Source: Symsagittifera roscoffensis (lineage: Eukaryota > Xenacoelomorpha > Acoela > Convolutidae). From it: 64,000 nucleotides of DNA. The stretch lies in the NCBI RefSeq assembly GCF_963678635.1, contig NC_087062.1:47040583-47104582 (forward strand). The letters run 5' to 3'. Made by a program: the position numbers and the translations under genes. Position 1 is the first letter of the stretch; each line of letters begins with the position of its first letter. Positions 21,412 to 33,217 of the stretch are shown piece after piece. The notes beneath the pieces are model-generated. The model saw only the letters and a list, made by a program, of their open reading frames with translations. It had not been told where the DNA came from and searched no databases.

Positions 21412-23165
21412 ATATTACCTGGAAGAAATTATCAAGGGCACTACAAGGAAGCAAAAGGCATATGGATAATTAGCTTCTTACTAGGTGCATTCAGAAACGG
21501 TGGATCAATTGGCGAGTTTGCCATGGAGGGCAATAGTATTACGTCATTTCGAAGAAAAGATGCAAACTACTCCAAAAATACATGCTCTAATAGCGATACC
21601 GTACGTCAGAACTGAGCTGCAACTCAGGTTTGCTTAGTGTATGACGGGACTGACGTTGGGAGAGTACGATTCAGAAGAGATGCAAAGGTCAAAAGAGGAG
21701 AAGGTGCTCTTGACGACGAGTTTATGATTTGTGAAGGAGCGGCATTAGCATGTTCGACAAGGAGAGACGCTCTCTGTTTCGTCCGGTTCATGTTGGAACA
21801 AATGTCGGTACCTGAATACCTGTGCCAAGCTCCAAGCGTAGCTGAATAATTGCACGGCGTTGAACACCTGTGCCAAGAAGCTGAGAGAGGGGAGTGGCCT
21901 TGCGAATAACTTGCTCTTACATGCGCTGTTCGGCATTCGCCAAACAAGCCATTGCAAGTGAACATGAAAGAACATGTGGAACCGGAAGCATTGAGAAAGA
22001 TCGAGGAAATCCGAAAATTCTGAAAAAAGGAGCTTAGGCTGGGAGAGAATCGATGGGGACACTGGTGAGGTCCAGCGAATATTGTGGACCGATCAGAAGG
22101 GATTCTTACCACTATGTGTCGGTAATTGTTGGAAAGGTGACTGCACCTTCTATACTGAAATCTGACAACAGAGTAGAATTTAGATTGAGATTCTCAGATG
22201 AATTACTGAGAACGAGTTCGATGGTAGTGTGGGATTTTCTGAAGACATCATGGTGCCCGAGTTCAAATGCTGATTCAATATTGCGAGCGACGCGGGATGT
22301 GCAGAGATAATTAAATGCAGATCTCAATTTCCGCGACCTCAACATCCTTTATAACTTGATAACTACAGCCTCTAGGAGCAACCGAGAGAACAGTGTTGAG
22401 CTGTCTGGCTGGGGAACAGAAGACTGGGTCAAACCTGGGAGCTGTCTCGCGAAGGTCTGTGGACTAAAATGTTATATGAGACAGCATAAACAATTTACGA
22501 CACTATTTGGAAATATAGTAATGAAAACAAGAACGGAAACGGAAATAATAGGAGGGTTTTACGGCATGTTTGGTTCTTTAGACCCACTATTGAAACTAGA
22601 ACAAAAACATGAGACGGTCACGGCCATCATTGTGGAAGTGTTTCCGGGAGTGTTACAAACTGAACAGGAGCATATCGCAAAATGGAGAGAATTGACAGAA
22701 GTGGAGATGAACATCAGGCATAGCGAAACTAATCGCAGACCGTCGGGAGCTCGATACCTAGTAGGCTCGACGATGTCTCCAATGTGGAAAAACCGATATC
22801 CAGTACACTTCGTGGCAGTGGATGTAAAGAGCTCAAGGACGTTAGTGGATCAGGATTTCTCAAAGCCAAGCTGTGTGAGACTTGCAAGAATGTCGGAAAA
22901 GTTTAACGAGTTACTCTGTAAAAAGTTTGCCGCAATCCCAGGAAGGACCAAGGACGAATTAGAACCGATACTTTGAAAGAAATTCATGGGATATGCTTTT
23001 GGGAACTTTAGCGATTTTGATAGACACCAGCAGAAAGGATCAACAGCAACAGATTACAATGCAGTAGAAGATATTAATGAAATCGACCGAGTGATGATGG
23101 AAACGGAACCACTGCTGGAAGCGTCAGGGAAAACGAAACTGGAGAAGCATCATGTTGGCAAATGA
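21412..23165 (+). pseudogene. Retroelement reading runs, possibly envelope-like
   Basis: Open or nearly open runs occur at 21420-21849 (one stop), 22053-22310 and 22356-22976 (206 codons), with the last continuing past a TGA to about 23163. The longest has a GWGTEDWVKPGSCLAKVCG start with cysteines and a PMWKNRYPVHFVAVDV block. Position after gag and pol-type material, the cysteines and a hydrophobic segment further on at 23970-24010 make a third, env-type reading frame conceivable. No fusion or glycoprotein signature is identified, so this stays speculative. Confidence 0.3.
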
Positions 23166-23244
23166 CAAATGATTAGTTCCCATGCCATTGTTTGTTACAA
23201 ACATGGTGGTATCCTGGGCGAAGTAATGCGGGCGAAGTAACCAC

Positions 23245-23840
23245 TTTGTGTTGACATGAAAAACTTGAGTAAACTCTTGAAGAGATAGACTATTACATTC
23301 TTTTTTTTAACCACCGATTTTCTTAATTTTATTATTATGGACGAATAACGACTATTTTTACGAAAAGAAGAAGCATAGTAGGTTATTTTTAACTTGTTGA
23401 TTGGCAGGACTGTCCTGCGTCCCAACACTTTTCAACCCTAGGAGAAGAAGTTTCAACTTGAGACAATGACACTAGAAGTCAGAAAAGATATTCTATTCTA
23501 GGTCATATCCTCAGAGTGCAAATTAATGAAAAAGTTAGAACTCTATAGGAATGTAGTATGATGCCATTTGGAGCACGTATTGAATCGATGTGATTTGGAT
23601 AAGAACTATTTTGTTGCATTTTATAAATTCTGTTCGATGACATTGTAGCATTCTGATGAGTTAATCGAAATTCAATGGAGACATTGACCGGGCTGTCTGG
23701 GGAGTATGTGACATTCAACCAGAATGGCCTGAAATGCATGTCAACGAAGAGTTTTGATTTGCAGCAGTTCACTGAGAAAGTTGGCTGTTTTGAATGATTA
23801 GTGGTGTTAATTGTTCAATTGAATGCATTGGAAAGGGTCA
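23245..23840 (-). repeat. Diverged 0.6-kb direct repeat, left copy, with peptide remnant
   Basis: It matches 24985-25590 in order and spacing, with shared blocks such as GGTCATATCCTCAGAGTGCA, CATTTTATAAATTCTGTTCG and ATGACATTGTAGCATTCTGA. On the minus strand 23503-23772 is open and encodes three potential N-glycosylation sequons (NVT, NVS, NAT). That peptide resembles the one at 25263-25478. Long divergence with the frame kept hints at former coding use on this strand. Confidence 0.55.
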
Positions 23841-24660
23841 AAATGAGGTGAAGAAGTACTTAAAAAGCGCGAAAACGGAACCACGGTTTTCGCTAACAAA
23901 AAGAAGACGAAGTGATCTGGTGTTGACCTGGAAATCTGGAGAACTGTAATCCATGGGCTTACCAGACGCTTCACAGCACATAATAGTAGTGATAATTGGA
24001 GTTATGATGGCGACTAGATGGCTGCAAGTTCGTGTTAAAGAGAGCAATCGACAGGATGCACCGACAGTTAGAAGATCTCGATTGTCTAAAAGATTTAGAA
24101 ATTTTTGAGACATTGTGCAAAATCTTGAACACTCCGATGGAAAAAAAATAAAATTTGGGCAAAAGGACACCAGGCCATAGTTTTTAGCCAACACGGCTGC
24201 CTGCTCTACGAATTTGTTAAAAAGCATCTGTCGAAACACAGCAGAGTGTACAGATCGTATCAGATGGGCATAGCATCGGAAGCTTTCAAGCGAGCTTCTG
24301 TGACCCATCGGAATGCAGTAACTACTGTAGTGAAAAGAACGTTGAAAACGATTGATTGCGATGGAAGAGAAAAAAAAGAAATGTTGAAGGAAGACCTGGA
24401 GAGAAATGTGACTTTGTGCCTCCACAACAGTTTCTGTAGAAATAGGGAAACTAATGTAGACCCTCTACCTTGTTGCAAACAAAGGGTAGAAGAACAGAGG
24501 TGTTGGAGGACTGCATCCAACAGCGACAGAATGTCCACCGATGTGTTGCAACACACAGAAACCGAGAGTGCAGGGCCGATGTCGCAGGATGGAACAGTAA
24601 AAAAAATGAATGACAAGATGCAGAAAGAAAAAAAATAGACAAAATTTGACGTTTTAGAAC
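23841..24660 (+). pseudogene. Degenerate reading with one hydrophobic segment
   Basis: Near 23965-24065 the plus strand reads SQHIIVVIIGVMM followed by a basic tail rich in Arg and Lys, the look of a single transmembrane anchor and cytoplasmic tail. A charged run at 24246-24638 (130 codons) follows. Frames are broken and no family is identifiable. The opposite-strand frame at 23838-24425 looks like a shadow. Confidence 0.25.
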
Positions 24661-24984
24661 TTCTAAATGACGAAAATTAAAAGTAACGAATGAACAAAGG
24701 AGTATCAAAGAAAAAGAAATTAAAAATCACAATGATTTTGTAAGACAAAAATTTAAATGAGCAACAAAGATGACATAGCTTGAAATTGAAACTTGATGAG
24801 AGGAAAAAATGTTTTAATAATTTTGAGTTAAAACTGCTCCGTTCATAAATTTGCCTAGTGATTTTAGTTAGTGTTTTTGAAGACACTCACTATTTGTTTA
24901 GAAAGGCATGAGTGGAATGTATGTTTGGAGTCTTCCAGCCTGCATAATTGTTTTTAATCAACTAGGTTGACTGTTCATTTTGTG

Positions 24985-25590
24985 GTGACATGAAAGACTT
25001 GAGTAATCTCTTGAAGAGGGAGATTATTTCATTGTTCCTTCTAACAACTGAGTTTCTTAATTTTGATTATGAGGGAAAATAACATCTAAGCTTTTAAAAG
25101 GAAGAGCATAGTGGGACAATTTCATTTTGCCGGACTGTAGAACTGTCCTGCCTCCAAACACTTTTGAAACCTCCTTAGGTGAAGATCTTTTAAATTGAGA
25201 CAATGACACTAAAATTCCGAGAAGATTTTTTTTTATCTTAGGTCATATCCTCAGAGTGCAGACTAATAAAATGTTAGGAGGCTAGGGAAATGCAGTATGA
25301 TGCCTTTTACAGCACGTAGTGAGTCGATGTGATGCGGATAAAAACTCTTTTCTTGCATTTTATAAATTCTGTTCGATGACATTGTAGCATTCTGATGACT
25401 TACTCGAAGTTCAATGAGGACATTGACCGCGCTGTCCAGGGAGTATGTGATATTCGCCCAAATTGGCCTTAAATGCAAGTCAGAAAAAAAAGAACTTTTA
25501 TTTGGAGCAGTTTAGTGAGAAAATTGGTTTTTTTGAAAGATTCGGGGTGGTATTTGTGCAATTGAACGAAATGGGAGAGATTACTTTGGA
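24985..25590 (-). repeat. Diverged 0.6-kb direct repeat, right copy
   Basis: Partner of 23245-23840, offset about 1.74 kb. Its minus-strand open stretch at 25263-25478 keeps the central SHQNATMSSNRIYKMQ block with one substitution, more conserved than the flanking DNA appears. The first and third of the three sequons persist. It may be a tandemly duplicated exon or a duplicated retroelement 3' segment. Confidence 0.55.
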
Positions 25591-25765
25591 GTGACGAAAT
25601 GATACTAAAAAGTCGTTTGGAAATAAAACCACGTCACGACCTTGAAATTTTGCGACCTTGATTATTGATAGTAAAAAAAAACAAGCAGAACGCTGAACCA
25701 AGCAGATGAAAAATTAGAAAAATGAGTGTGAAGAACCGAGAGCATTCTGGAAATTAACGGTTAAG

Positions 25766-26070
25766 CTGACACAATCGCTACTGTGCTGACTTTTTGATCT
25801 GGAAGGCCGAGAGCCGAGGTTGCTCTCCTTTCTGGTGCTGAAGAGAGAGCATATTTTGTGAAGACCACAAATCCCGAAGAGTCTTGAAAAAAGACTGGAA
25901 ACTGTTTTTTAAACAACCTTCAGCATCCCGAAATGTCTTGAACTGAATTCAAATAACATGTAACTCATTTTTCAGATCATGAGAAGCTAGGAGTTGAGGG
26001 AAAGGGTTGGTCCATCTCCAATGGATGTGATGATTTTTATCTACTGAACAAAAACAATGGTAATATGATA
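25766..26070 (+). mobile_element. LTR-like segment, candidate 3' LTR
   Basis: It begins CAATCGCTACTGTGCTGACTTT as at 8475 and 14317, and continues through TTTTGTGAAGAC, CCCGAAATGTCTTGAACTGAATT and GCTAGGAGTTGAGGGAAA to CTACTGAACAAAAACAATGG. Divergence from 14320-14600 is marked, and the distal half of the arm is not recognisable past about 26070. It could be the downstream LTR of the 14.3-26 kb composite or an unrelated solo copy. Confidence 0.5.
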
Positions 26071-27521
26071 ATTTCAGTTTTAGTTATGATCTTTTGTTAA
26101 TTGTTTTCGCTGAACCGTATTTATTATTTCGTTTATTATAAAGAGTTGGTGACCCCAGCGCTACTATTGGCAAAAATTGATGATCGGGGTCTTAGCACAT
26201 GGCAAGCACATGTACTTTGAGCGACGTCGTTCTTGTGGGTGATGCCATAGGAGTGGGTACTTTTTTGTCTCTTTGAGCAGAATCTCTTTTCGTGTTTAAC
26301 CTTTTTCTTCTTTTTTATCAAGTCTTTTTTTCTTTTGGTTGAATTGTTTTTGGTTTCTGTTGTTCTTTTAGTGTTTTTGTGTTTCATGTGGTCTTACAAA
26401 AATTTTGATTTGAGTTTCAAAACATTAATTTATCCAAAAATATGATTTAATCTGGTTTGGGTACCGTGCGATTTTCCTATACATGCAGTCAGTTTGATGA
26501 TATTAATGAGCTGCGTTGGTTTGCTCAGGCTTAGTTTAATTCCTTTCTGCTGAAATAAAAGGAAAAATTTGAAACGCGTCGAAAGGAGTAAGAGTTGTTA
26601 TGAGTTAGTTTGTCAACTAGAAATTCAATGTTAAAACAAGTGTACAATGGCAAAATACATTGAGTTGTATAAAAAAAGTGGCGCGTTATGTGGGCGAGTT
26701 AAACAATTAAATCGAATCTCACAAAAAATCAGCACACATAACAAGATTGATGTGTTTCATTTATAGCTCATTAGTAATAATTTAGTAATTCGTTTTGTCA
26801 ATTTTCAGCATTATTCCTAATTCTTTGCCGCTTATCTGTTTTATCGCTGATAGAAACTAGAGCAATTTGATAGAAACTTTCATGAATGAAAATTTGTCTA
26901 AAGTTTTTTAATTTTTATTTGTTTTTATATTATTCTTTCAGAGAAAAATTTGGAGTAATCTAAAAAGAAACGGTGAAACACGTGTACAAATGGTGAGTGA
27001 TATATTGATAAACAATTATAGATTATTACTTACTGAGGGTCGGGTTCCGAAAAAAAGCTATTGGTGAAGTTAGTATTTATTTTGGGTGACTGTATTAAAA
27101 GCTTAGCCAGATTTCGTATTACATTTTTAGTGCGTAAATTTGGCCAAAGAAGCTCAAGTGCGCGGATGACATTAACTTTTTCTGAAGTGGCGGAGAACTC
27201 GTGGTCAGAGTTTTAGATTAAAAATTTTGAGATTGAACTTAATTTTGTGGATCTTTTTTATCAAAGCAACTTCAACTGGTTGGATATATTCATGCGGGAT
27301 AAAAATGAGCGAGAGTCTTCAAATGGGAAAAATACTGAGGGGGCAAATGATATACATTTCTTTAACGGGATCATAGTTGCGGAAGATTTCGAGAAGGTCA
27401 ATTGTTTTTATGCAATCAGTGAAATTAAGAAAATATGGTGATGTGTTTTTAGACTTGATAAACATGTAGCAATAATGGGAATTTCGAGATGTGAACTGTG
27501 AAGGAAGTCGCGTTGAATAAA
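26071..27521. other. Gene-poor spacer
   Basis: No gene supported. A TTTTAGTTATGATCTTTTGTTA stretch followed by TTCGTTTATTATAA near 26080-26145 resembles 31905-31960, so a repeat fragment is shared. Short frames at 26136-26387 and 27247-27441 have no recognisable content. Confidence 0.4.
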
Positions 27522-29067
27522 TCAATAATAGGTACGAGTATGTGTAAAATTAGTTTCAATCATGATTTTTTGAGAACAGTTAATATCACACTCTTTAGGA
27601 ACTAGGAGATAAAAGGTTAAATAGAAGTGGTCAAACTTGTTAAAATACGATTCATAATCTTCTCTATTTTGAAATTCATGGTGGATTACATGATCAAATT
27701 TTTTAATAATGAGGTCGAAGATGTAGTCAGTTTGGATGGAAATTTTTATGGTTAGCTGGGAATTCACTCCAGGGTCAGTATCAAATGGTGATACTTCCAT
27801 GTATCTGCTGACAGTGTGATCATAGTTCGCTATTGAGATTTGCTTTGGCTTACGACCAATGAAGCGGTTAAATGCTTGTGATAAGCCAATGTTAGTGAAC
27901 TGAGTTAGGAGTAGTCCAGCGGTGAGTTGGTTGATGATGGTTTCACAAAGATCATCATCGTCGGCAGATTTTCCTAATGGAATTTTGGGTGGGTTAGTGA
28001 AATTATAGAATGAGATTCAAGAAAGGGTAGGGAAAACTCGTCATTATATTGGTTTCGTTGGGCTCGGTTTTCTGCATGATTATAGGTGTAGGGAAAGAAG
28101 GGGAAAATTTCAGCTGAAAATGATGGGGTATTAAAGTGACGGGGGCGATTACTTTGAAGGGATCGGGATGATTATGGGCGATTGATCATAAATTGAGGTG
28201 TGTTGTTGGGGTGCTTTTGAAGTGTTTTGCTGTTCGTTTTTAAAGTAATCGTCAAAGTTCTGCTGAAGCGTGTCATCCGTTATTGGGCTAGGGACATCGG
28301 GTGCATTTCTGGAAAAAGTAGAGGGAATGGATGAAGCGTCAGAGTGTGAGGATCGAAGTGGAATTTATAACAGTGGTGAGGGGAGTTATTGGATGGAAAA
28401 ATGGTTGTAAAAAGTTAGTGTGACTTGGCTCCGAATCTAAAATTTCATTGGGTCTGCTAACTGCAGGGTTATTTAAATGGGAGTTAGTTTCAAATACAGT
28501 TTGAGTTGAGTCGTCAGAATCCATGTGTGGTGAGTTAAATGAATAACTGGGGCTAAAACATGTCAGGGAGAAAAGGTGAGATGAGAGCTGTGAGATGGAT
28601 AAAAAAGAGTCGTGTCGGTCGAGATTTGAGGAAAAGGAAATTGAATGATTGGGAGATCCAATCTGGCGGCTCGTTGTGGGATAAAAAGATGAATGTTCTG
28701 AGAAGGATTTTTTTTTGTGTGTGTGGTTGTTCTTTAATTTGTTCGTATGATTCATCAGTGTTTTTTGCCTGAAATTGTTTTTGTGATATCGGATTTTGTT
28801 GTATTTTGTTATTTTGATGAATAATTTGTGCTACGGAAAGGGCAATTTAATTGTTTTGTGATAATATTTGTGGAGGGTGATGTTCTGATTTAAACAAAAA
28901 TGTGAAGGACCTGTGGGTGTAGTAGTTGTATTGTCTAGTGGAGTGTCGTATGTGTTTGATTTTGTTAATAGTTTCTTAATAAAATCACTAATTTGTGCAA
29001 CTAAAAAGATTTTATTGATTGATGTGGAGAAAAAGTCAAAAATTTTGCAAAAGTTTTCTTGATACAT
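27522..29067 (-). pseudogene. Broken minus-strand gene with disordered N-terminus
   Basis: Consecutive minus-strand frames read on with small shifts. A start-side piece lies at 28831-29067. A Gln/Asn-rich linker near 28740-28830 shifts at an A-run into a Ser/Pro-rich run (28339-28755). A further piece follows at about 28010-28160 (FSAEIFPFFPYTY). Last is an open 164-codon stretch at 27522-28016 with a SADDDDLCETIINQLTAG block, FNRFIGRKPKQISIANYD and an aromatic C-terminal part. The shifts fall mostly at homopolymers. I recognise no family. A gag-like or host protein is possible, and sequencing error rather than decay cannot be excluded. Confidence 0.4.
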
Positions 29068-29429
29068 AGGCTTGTCTATTGACTTGCGTATGTATTGCGC
29101 ATGTGCTATAGTCTCGTTTAAGTAGTGTGAATATAAATCCTATGAAATTAAACATTGTGTATAAATTAGTCAACTTTTCTAAGATCCAGTATGGCCATCC
29201 TAGAAAAGCTAGGAGATCAATTTTTATGTGCAGAAAGCTAAAAAAAGTTTATTGGTCAAATGTCTTGGGGCGGTTTTTTTGCCCTTTAACGAGTATTTTT
29301 GAATACTTCTTGTGTGCGAATGTATTTCTTAAGCGCTAATTCTGTTTCAGGGTATATTTGAAAACGTGTTTTTACCGTCGATGACTTTATATGGATTTGG
29401 ATTTGATCATTTTCTATCAGGGTGTTAAT

Positions 29430-29952
29430 GAAAAAATGGCGTAGATTCGATAAAACCTTTTTTTTTGTGGAATTTGATCATTCTTGCGTGGATTTTGGTA
29501 ACTTTGAACGTGGTGCATGTGTCTTCAGGGAACCAAACAATGGTTGCCTGTCCGAGCGGTGGGATCGCAGTGTCCTTGATCATTTTTACAAGGTAAGCGA
29601 ATTCCTTGATAGAGTATGATGTCTTCTTTTAAATCACGTCTCACTTGTACTTTTTCAAGTTGGATTTTTAATAAAAAAATCATTATTTCTTGATATCCTG
29701 ACTGGCCATTTATTTAATTTATTTTTATATGAGGTATTCAGTTTTTATTGTGTAAATCAAATCATAATCTTCTGCATGCACAGTGATAAAGGAAGTTTTC
29801 ATCAAGCTGTATATGGCCTTGATGTTGTTCAGGTTCAGCTTGGTGCGTCGTACCAGATGAATTTTAGTAGTCCGGGGTGGCTTTCTCAAAGAGTAATTTT
29901 GGACAATATTTCCAAAAAATTCTTTGAAAAAAAGCATAAACGGATGGGGCAA
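29430..29952 (-). pseudogene. Minus-strand coding remnants, unknown
   Basis: The minus strand is open at 29725-29952 (SLRKPPRTTKIHLVRRTK, later ITVHAEDYDLIYTIKTEY) and again at about 29430-29622 (YSIKEFAYLVKMIKD, then ATIVWFPEDTCTTFKV). Both have ordinary protein texture. The plus-strand frame over the second piece looks less natural. They may be two exons or the remains of one gene; no family is recognised. Confidence 0.25.
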
Positions 29953-31286
29953 TAAAATGAAAGGAAACTTTTTTCTATTATTTTGATCAATTTTTTACAA
30001 AAAAAACTTAATTTATTCCGAAATTGCCCTGATATAAAGCAATCTTGTTCCTGTTTATTAATTGCTGGACCAGATTGGTCTTAGCTTTTTTGTATTTTTT
30101 TGTTGTGCAGTCTGATGATAAAGAATATATGCAAGTCGGCAGAACCAATGCTGATTGGACCATTTTATGCCAACTTTGAACAAAACAACCAACTGCGAAC
30201 TTTAAGGTTCCGACTGAAGGTTGCGACTGCGTTTTGATTTCTATGGAGCAGGGGATCTAGGATTCTCTGGTGTCGCCTTTTCAAAAAAAACTTCGTAAAT
30301 TTTCTCAACAATTATTTAGAGCACTCCGAGTTCTTCCAAATTAAAAAAAAGACCAATTCAGTCAAAATATTGCGGCTCACGCAAATTTGTGAAAAAACAA
30401 GCCAAAAAAGGCGTCTTAGGCTCTTATAGGAAAATTTTAAGTCAGTGTTCAGCAAGTCATTAGACAAGTCAGTGTTCAGCTAAATGAGGGAGGGCAAAGT
30501 ACACTTCGCAATAGTACACTTCGCAAAGTACACTTCGCAACCGGCACCGTAGCTTGGCTTGAATACAAAATTCAATAACGGAGATTTGGTTAAAACCGTC
30601 TTTAATTGGTTGGTAAACGAGCAATTATTTAAACTTAATTTAATATATAATTCTCTGATGTCATTATTTAAATTAGTAAATTTGCAAATATGCTCCTTCC
30701 CCCTCAGGGATTCGACCCTCTGCCGACCCAAAGGGTCTCCAATACCAACTGAAACTTAGACTGCGCATGCAAATTATTCATGAATTGGTCTGTACGTGGA
30801 TATTTTTCAATTTTTGGTTGTTTTTGGAAATTTGGTCAGTTCAAGAACTTCTGTAAAAATGGTTGTGTCACACGGTTTTTTTTCAGTTTTACTTAAAAAC
30901 TCTGAAAAAATTCATTATGACCTCACTTATTTGAGTTATTTTACTTGAGGTTGGAAAAGTTGTTGAAGCTTGTGAGTTTAAAACCGGGTGGCCTTCTCAA
31001 AGAGTAATTTCGGATAATGTTTGTCACGCTACCTTAGTTTCGGCCGGGTCGTGCAACTTCTTAGTCTAATACCAATCCTCATCTTACTCTAATATCTTCT
31101 AGTCTCAATAGCTCTAGTGTAAACTGGTATTTTTGCGAGGTTTAGAATCAAGAAGTAGAAGTTAGGAAGAGCAACTAATTGATAGGGTAAATTTATTCTT
31201 CTCTGGCTGAAACTAAACAAAGTTTCAGCCTTAGAATTTATTGTAAGTTTTAGTCATGGACCTTGAGTTGCTAGTTCTAAGTGTTT
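29953..31286. other. Spacer with short repeats
   Basis: No gene seen apart from the tRNA-like stretch listed separately. A segment at about 30985-31020 (CCTTCTCAAAGAGTAATTTC) repeats 29878-29915 with few changes. AAGTCAGTGTTCAGC occurs twice at 30439-30480, followed by three tandem copies of GTACACTTCGCA at 30499-30540. Confidence 0.45.
30687..30765 (-). other. tRNA-like remnant (A-box and B-box)
   Basis: On the minus strand, TCAGTTGGTA (A-box type D-loop) is followed about 35 bases later by GGGTCGAATCC, a 10 of 11 match to the RNA polymerase III B-box. A GACCC/GGGTC stem lies between. The acceptor and T-stem do not pair and the spacing is about six bases short, so this is not a functional tRNA. 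A tRNA pseudogene or the head of a tRNA-derived SINE would fit. Confidence 0.3.
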
Positions 31287-31738
31287 TTACAGAGATAGTT
31301 TATCAATAAGATACTTGGTTATAAATACTTGTTCTAAACTGGTTCGACCCATCCGGGGCTTAGAAAGCACTGAGTTTTTCAAGTTCTTTTCTTGTGAAGG
31401 ATGGAGGGATAACTTTTTTGCGAGTAGATTCTTAAAAGAAGTGAAGAGATAAAAGAAGTAGTTGCTGGTGTTGTGGAAACAGTCGTTCTGTAGAGAGAGA
31501 AGAGAAGCAGTAGATGTTGCGAGTGATTGTATCAGGGTTGCAGATGTATATTTTGACAAATCGATTTCGTTGAGTAAAGCGAGACTACGTGCATTCTCAA
31601 CTGTTCGTCGAAGAGCGAGATAGGGTTTAACATCTCAGTTTGAAGCGCCAAGTAACTAGGTTTCGTATGTTTGAGTTCAAAATCGATTTGGCCAATGTTC
31701 TTTTTCATTGGGTACCTTTGCTGCAACACTGGCTCCAT
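31287..31738 (-). pseudogene. Minus-strand coding remnant, unknown
   Basis: Two overlapping frames read from a start near 31738 (KHTKPSYLALQTEMLN) into 31287-31559 (ATLIQSLATSTASLLSLQ, then FKNLLAKKLSLHPSQE). A single shift near 31590 would join them. Texture is protein-like, with no identifiable domain. Not assigned. Confidence 0.25.
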
Positions 31739-32910
31739 TCTTTAATCCTAAGAGGGTTGTGACTGCGTCAAGCAAAACCAACATATTTGCCATTTCTAAG
31801 TCGGACTGCCTTCGAGTTTTTCTTAACCTTTTTGTTGCTCGTTTCTTTGCTTTAAGAAATCTTTTTTATTATATATATCTGCACCTTGTTGGTGATTTCT
31901 TTTTTAGTTATGATTTGTGTTAGTTGTTATCACAGAAGCGGTTTTATTAGTTCGTTTATTATTGTCCGGGGACACTCAAATTTAGTCTAATCGAGCGTGG
32001 TGCAAATAGAAAAAATCTTTCAGTTTTGTTTGGAGACTCTCAAATTTTTATCTGACCTTGATTATTGTTTAAACTAAGTTTGGGGTAGGAAAAATGGAAA
32101 AATGCATAGAATCAAGATGACCAAACTTTTTAGAAAAAAAGTATTTTTTTTTGCACCACGTTGGATTTGACTCATTTCTTCGGCATCACCGATTTTTGTC
32201 TAAACTCATCCGAGAAAATTGAAAATCTGTTATACCAAAATTACGACAGGGCAGTTGATCAAATCTTTTTTTTTGTCGCGGGAATGGACCTATAAGTTTC
32301 GGTCATCCCAGAAAATTAAACCTACCCGAGTCGATTATAAAATTGCGGGATAGAAAAAAATAGCATTTCGAAGCAAAAGAAGCAAACTTTGGAGAAAAAA
32401 AATACTTTTTTTTGTACCAAGCTTGCGTAGGTCCAATTTTTTGTCAACACCAAAGTTTTACCGGCCCCTTCGAAGTGAGAAAACAGAAATTTATAACGAA
32501 AATAAAACCAAGTCAAAAAATGAGAGACTCAAATTTATTCAAATTTTTGTCTCATTTTTTTTGTGATCGTGCTAAGTTTGGGTCGCAAAAAAACTTTATG
32601 AAGCAAAAAAAAAGTTTGAAAAAAAAAAGATTTTTTTTGCAACACGCTCAATTGAGCATAGTCGTTTACTTTATCGAATTTTGATCGGTCTTAATTAAGT
32701 CTTAATTTTGATCGGTCTTAATCTTTTTAAGTTTTTGGTTTTTTTAATGTTCTAAACACTGAGAAATAATAATTATGATGAATAAATTAATCGATTTTTT
32801 TTCTCGAAAATTGACCCGTAAAAGTTCGGTAAAACCAAAAAGGTAAGCCCAATCTGGCGAAGAATTTTTTTGGTTAAATTGTTAAATTTTTACTGTTAAC
32901 CTTTGTTTAA
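31739..32910. repeat. Repeat-rich spacer with degenerate tandem units
   Basis: The stretch near 31905-31960 resembles 26080-26145 (possible LTR fragment). From about 32040 to 32660 three diverged units end in similar blocks: an AAACTTT...GAAAAAAA run, a long T-run and then GCACCACG, GTACCAAGC or GCAACACGC (32120-32165, 32380-32430, 32600-32655). No gene is supported; the frames seen are homopolymer artefacts. Confidence 0.4.
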
Positions 32911-33217
32911 CAGGGCCCCAAAAACACCAAATTCGGATTCATAGAAAACTCCCAGCCCAACACTAACGAAGATTTCGCCAAAAACTGCAAAGCCATGCTT
33001 GCAAGCAACTCAAGCCCCGCAGAAAAAGCAGGGCACCAGACGTTGGACAGAGGAAGAAAAAATATGTGATCCTTTTTTCGCAAACATCACCGGTACATTT
33101 CCTCGAGCAGATGTCAGAGCACTAATTGAGGAAAAGGAACGCAACACAATTTGTCGAACAACTCGCTCAAAAACTTCCACCAAAAGCACAAATACGCGTG
33201 TTCAATCCTCAGGCTAA
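32911..33217 (+). pseudogene. Exon-like block behind a splice acceptor
   Basis: After TTTGTTTAACAG the sequence becomes richer in C and G. It reads GPKNTKFGFIENSQPNTNED and on to a TGA near 33067, while the +1 frame (33015-33217) carries RRWTEEEKICDPFFANITG. The second piece faintly resembles a Myb/SANT helix (RWTEEE). Both frames look coding, which suggests a frameshifted exon or a processed fragment. Evidence is compositional. Confidence 0.25.

Noticed and set aside
23838-24425. 195-codon minus-strand frame
   Set aside because: Phe/Ser/Cys-rich texture typical of the antisense of a charged plus-strand run, and it overlaps a more natural plus-strand reading.
29422-29619. Plus-strand 65-codon frame ending at an AAG/GTAAGC donor-like site
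   Set aside because: The opposite strand gives the more protein-like reading, and no acceptor or partner exon was found.
30687-30765. A functional tRNA gene
   Set aside because: Acceptor and T-stem do not pair and the A-to-B box spacing is too short; kept only as a remnant.
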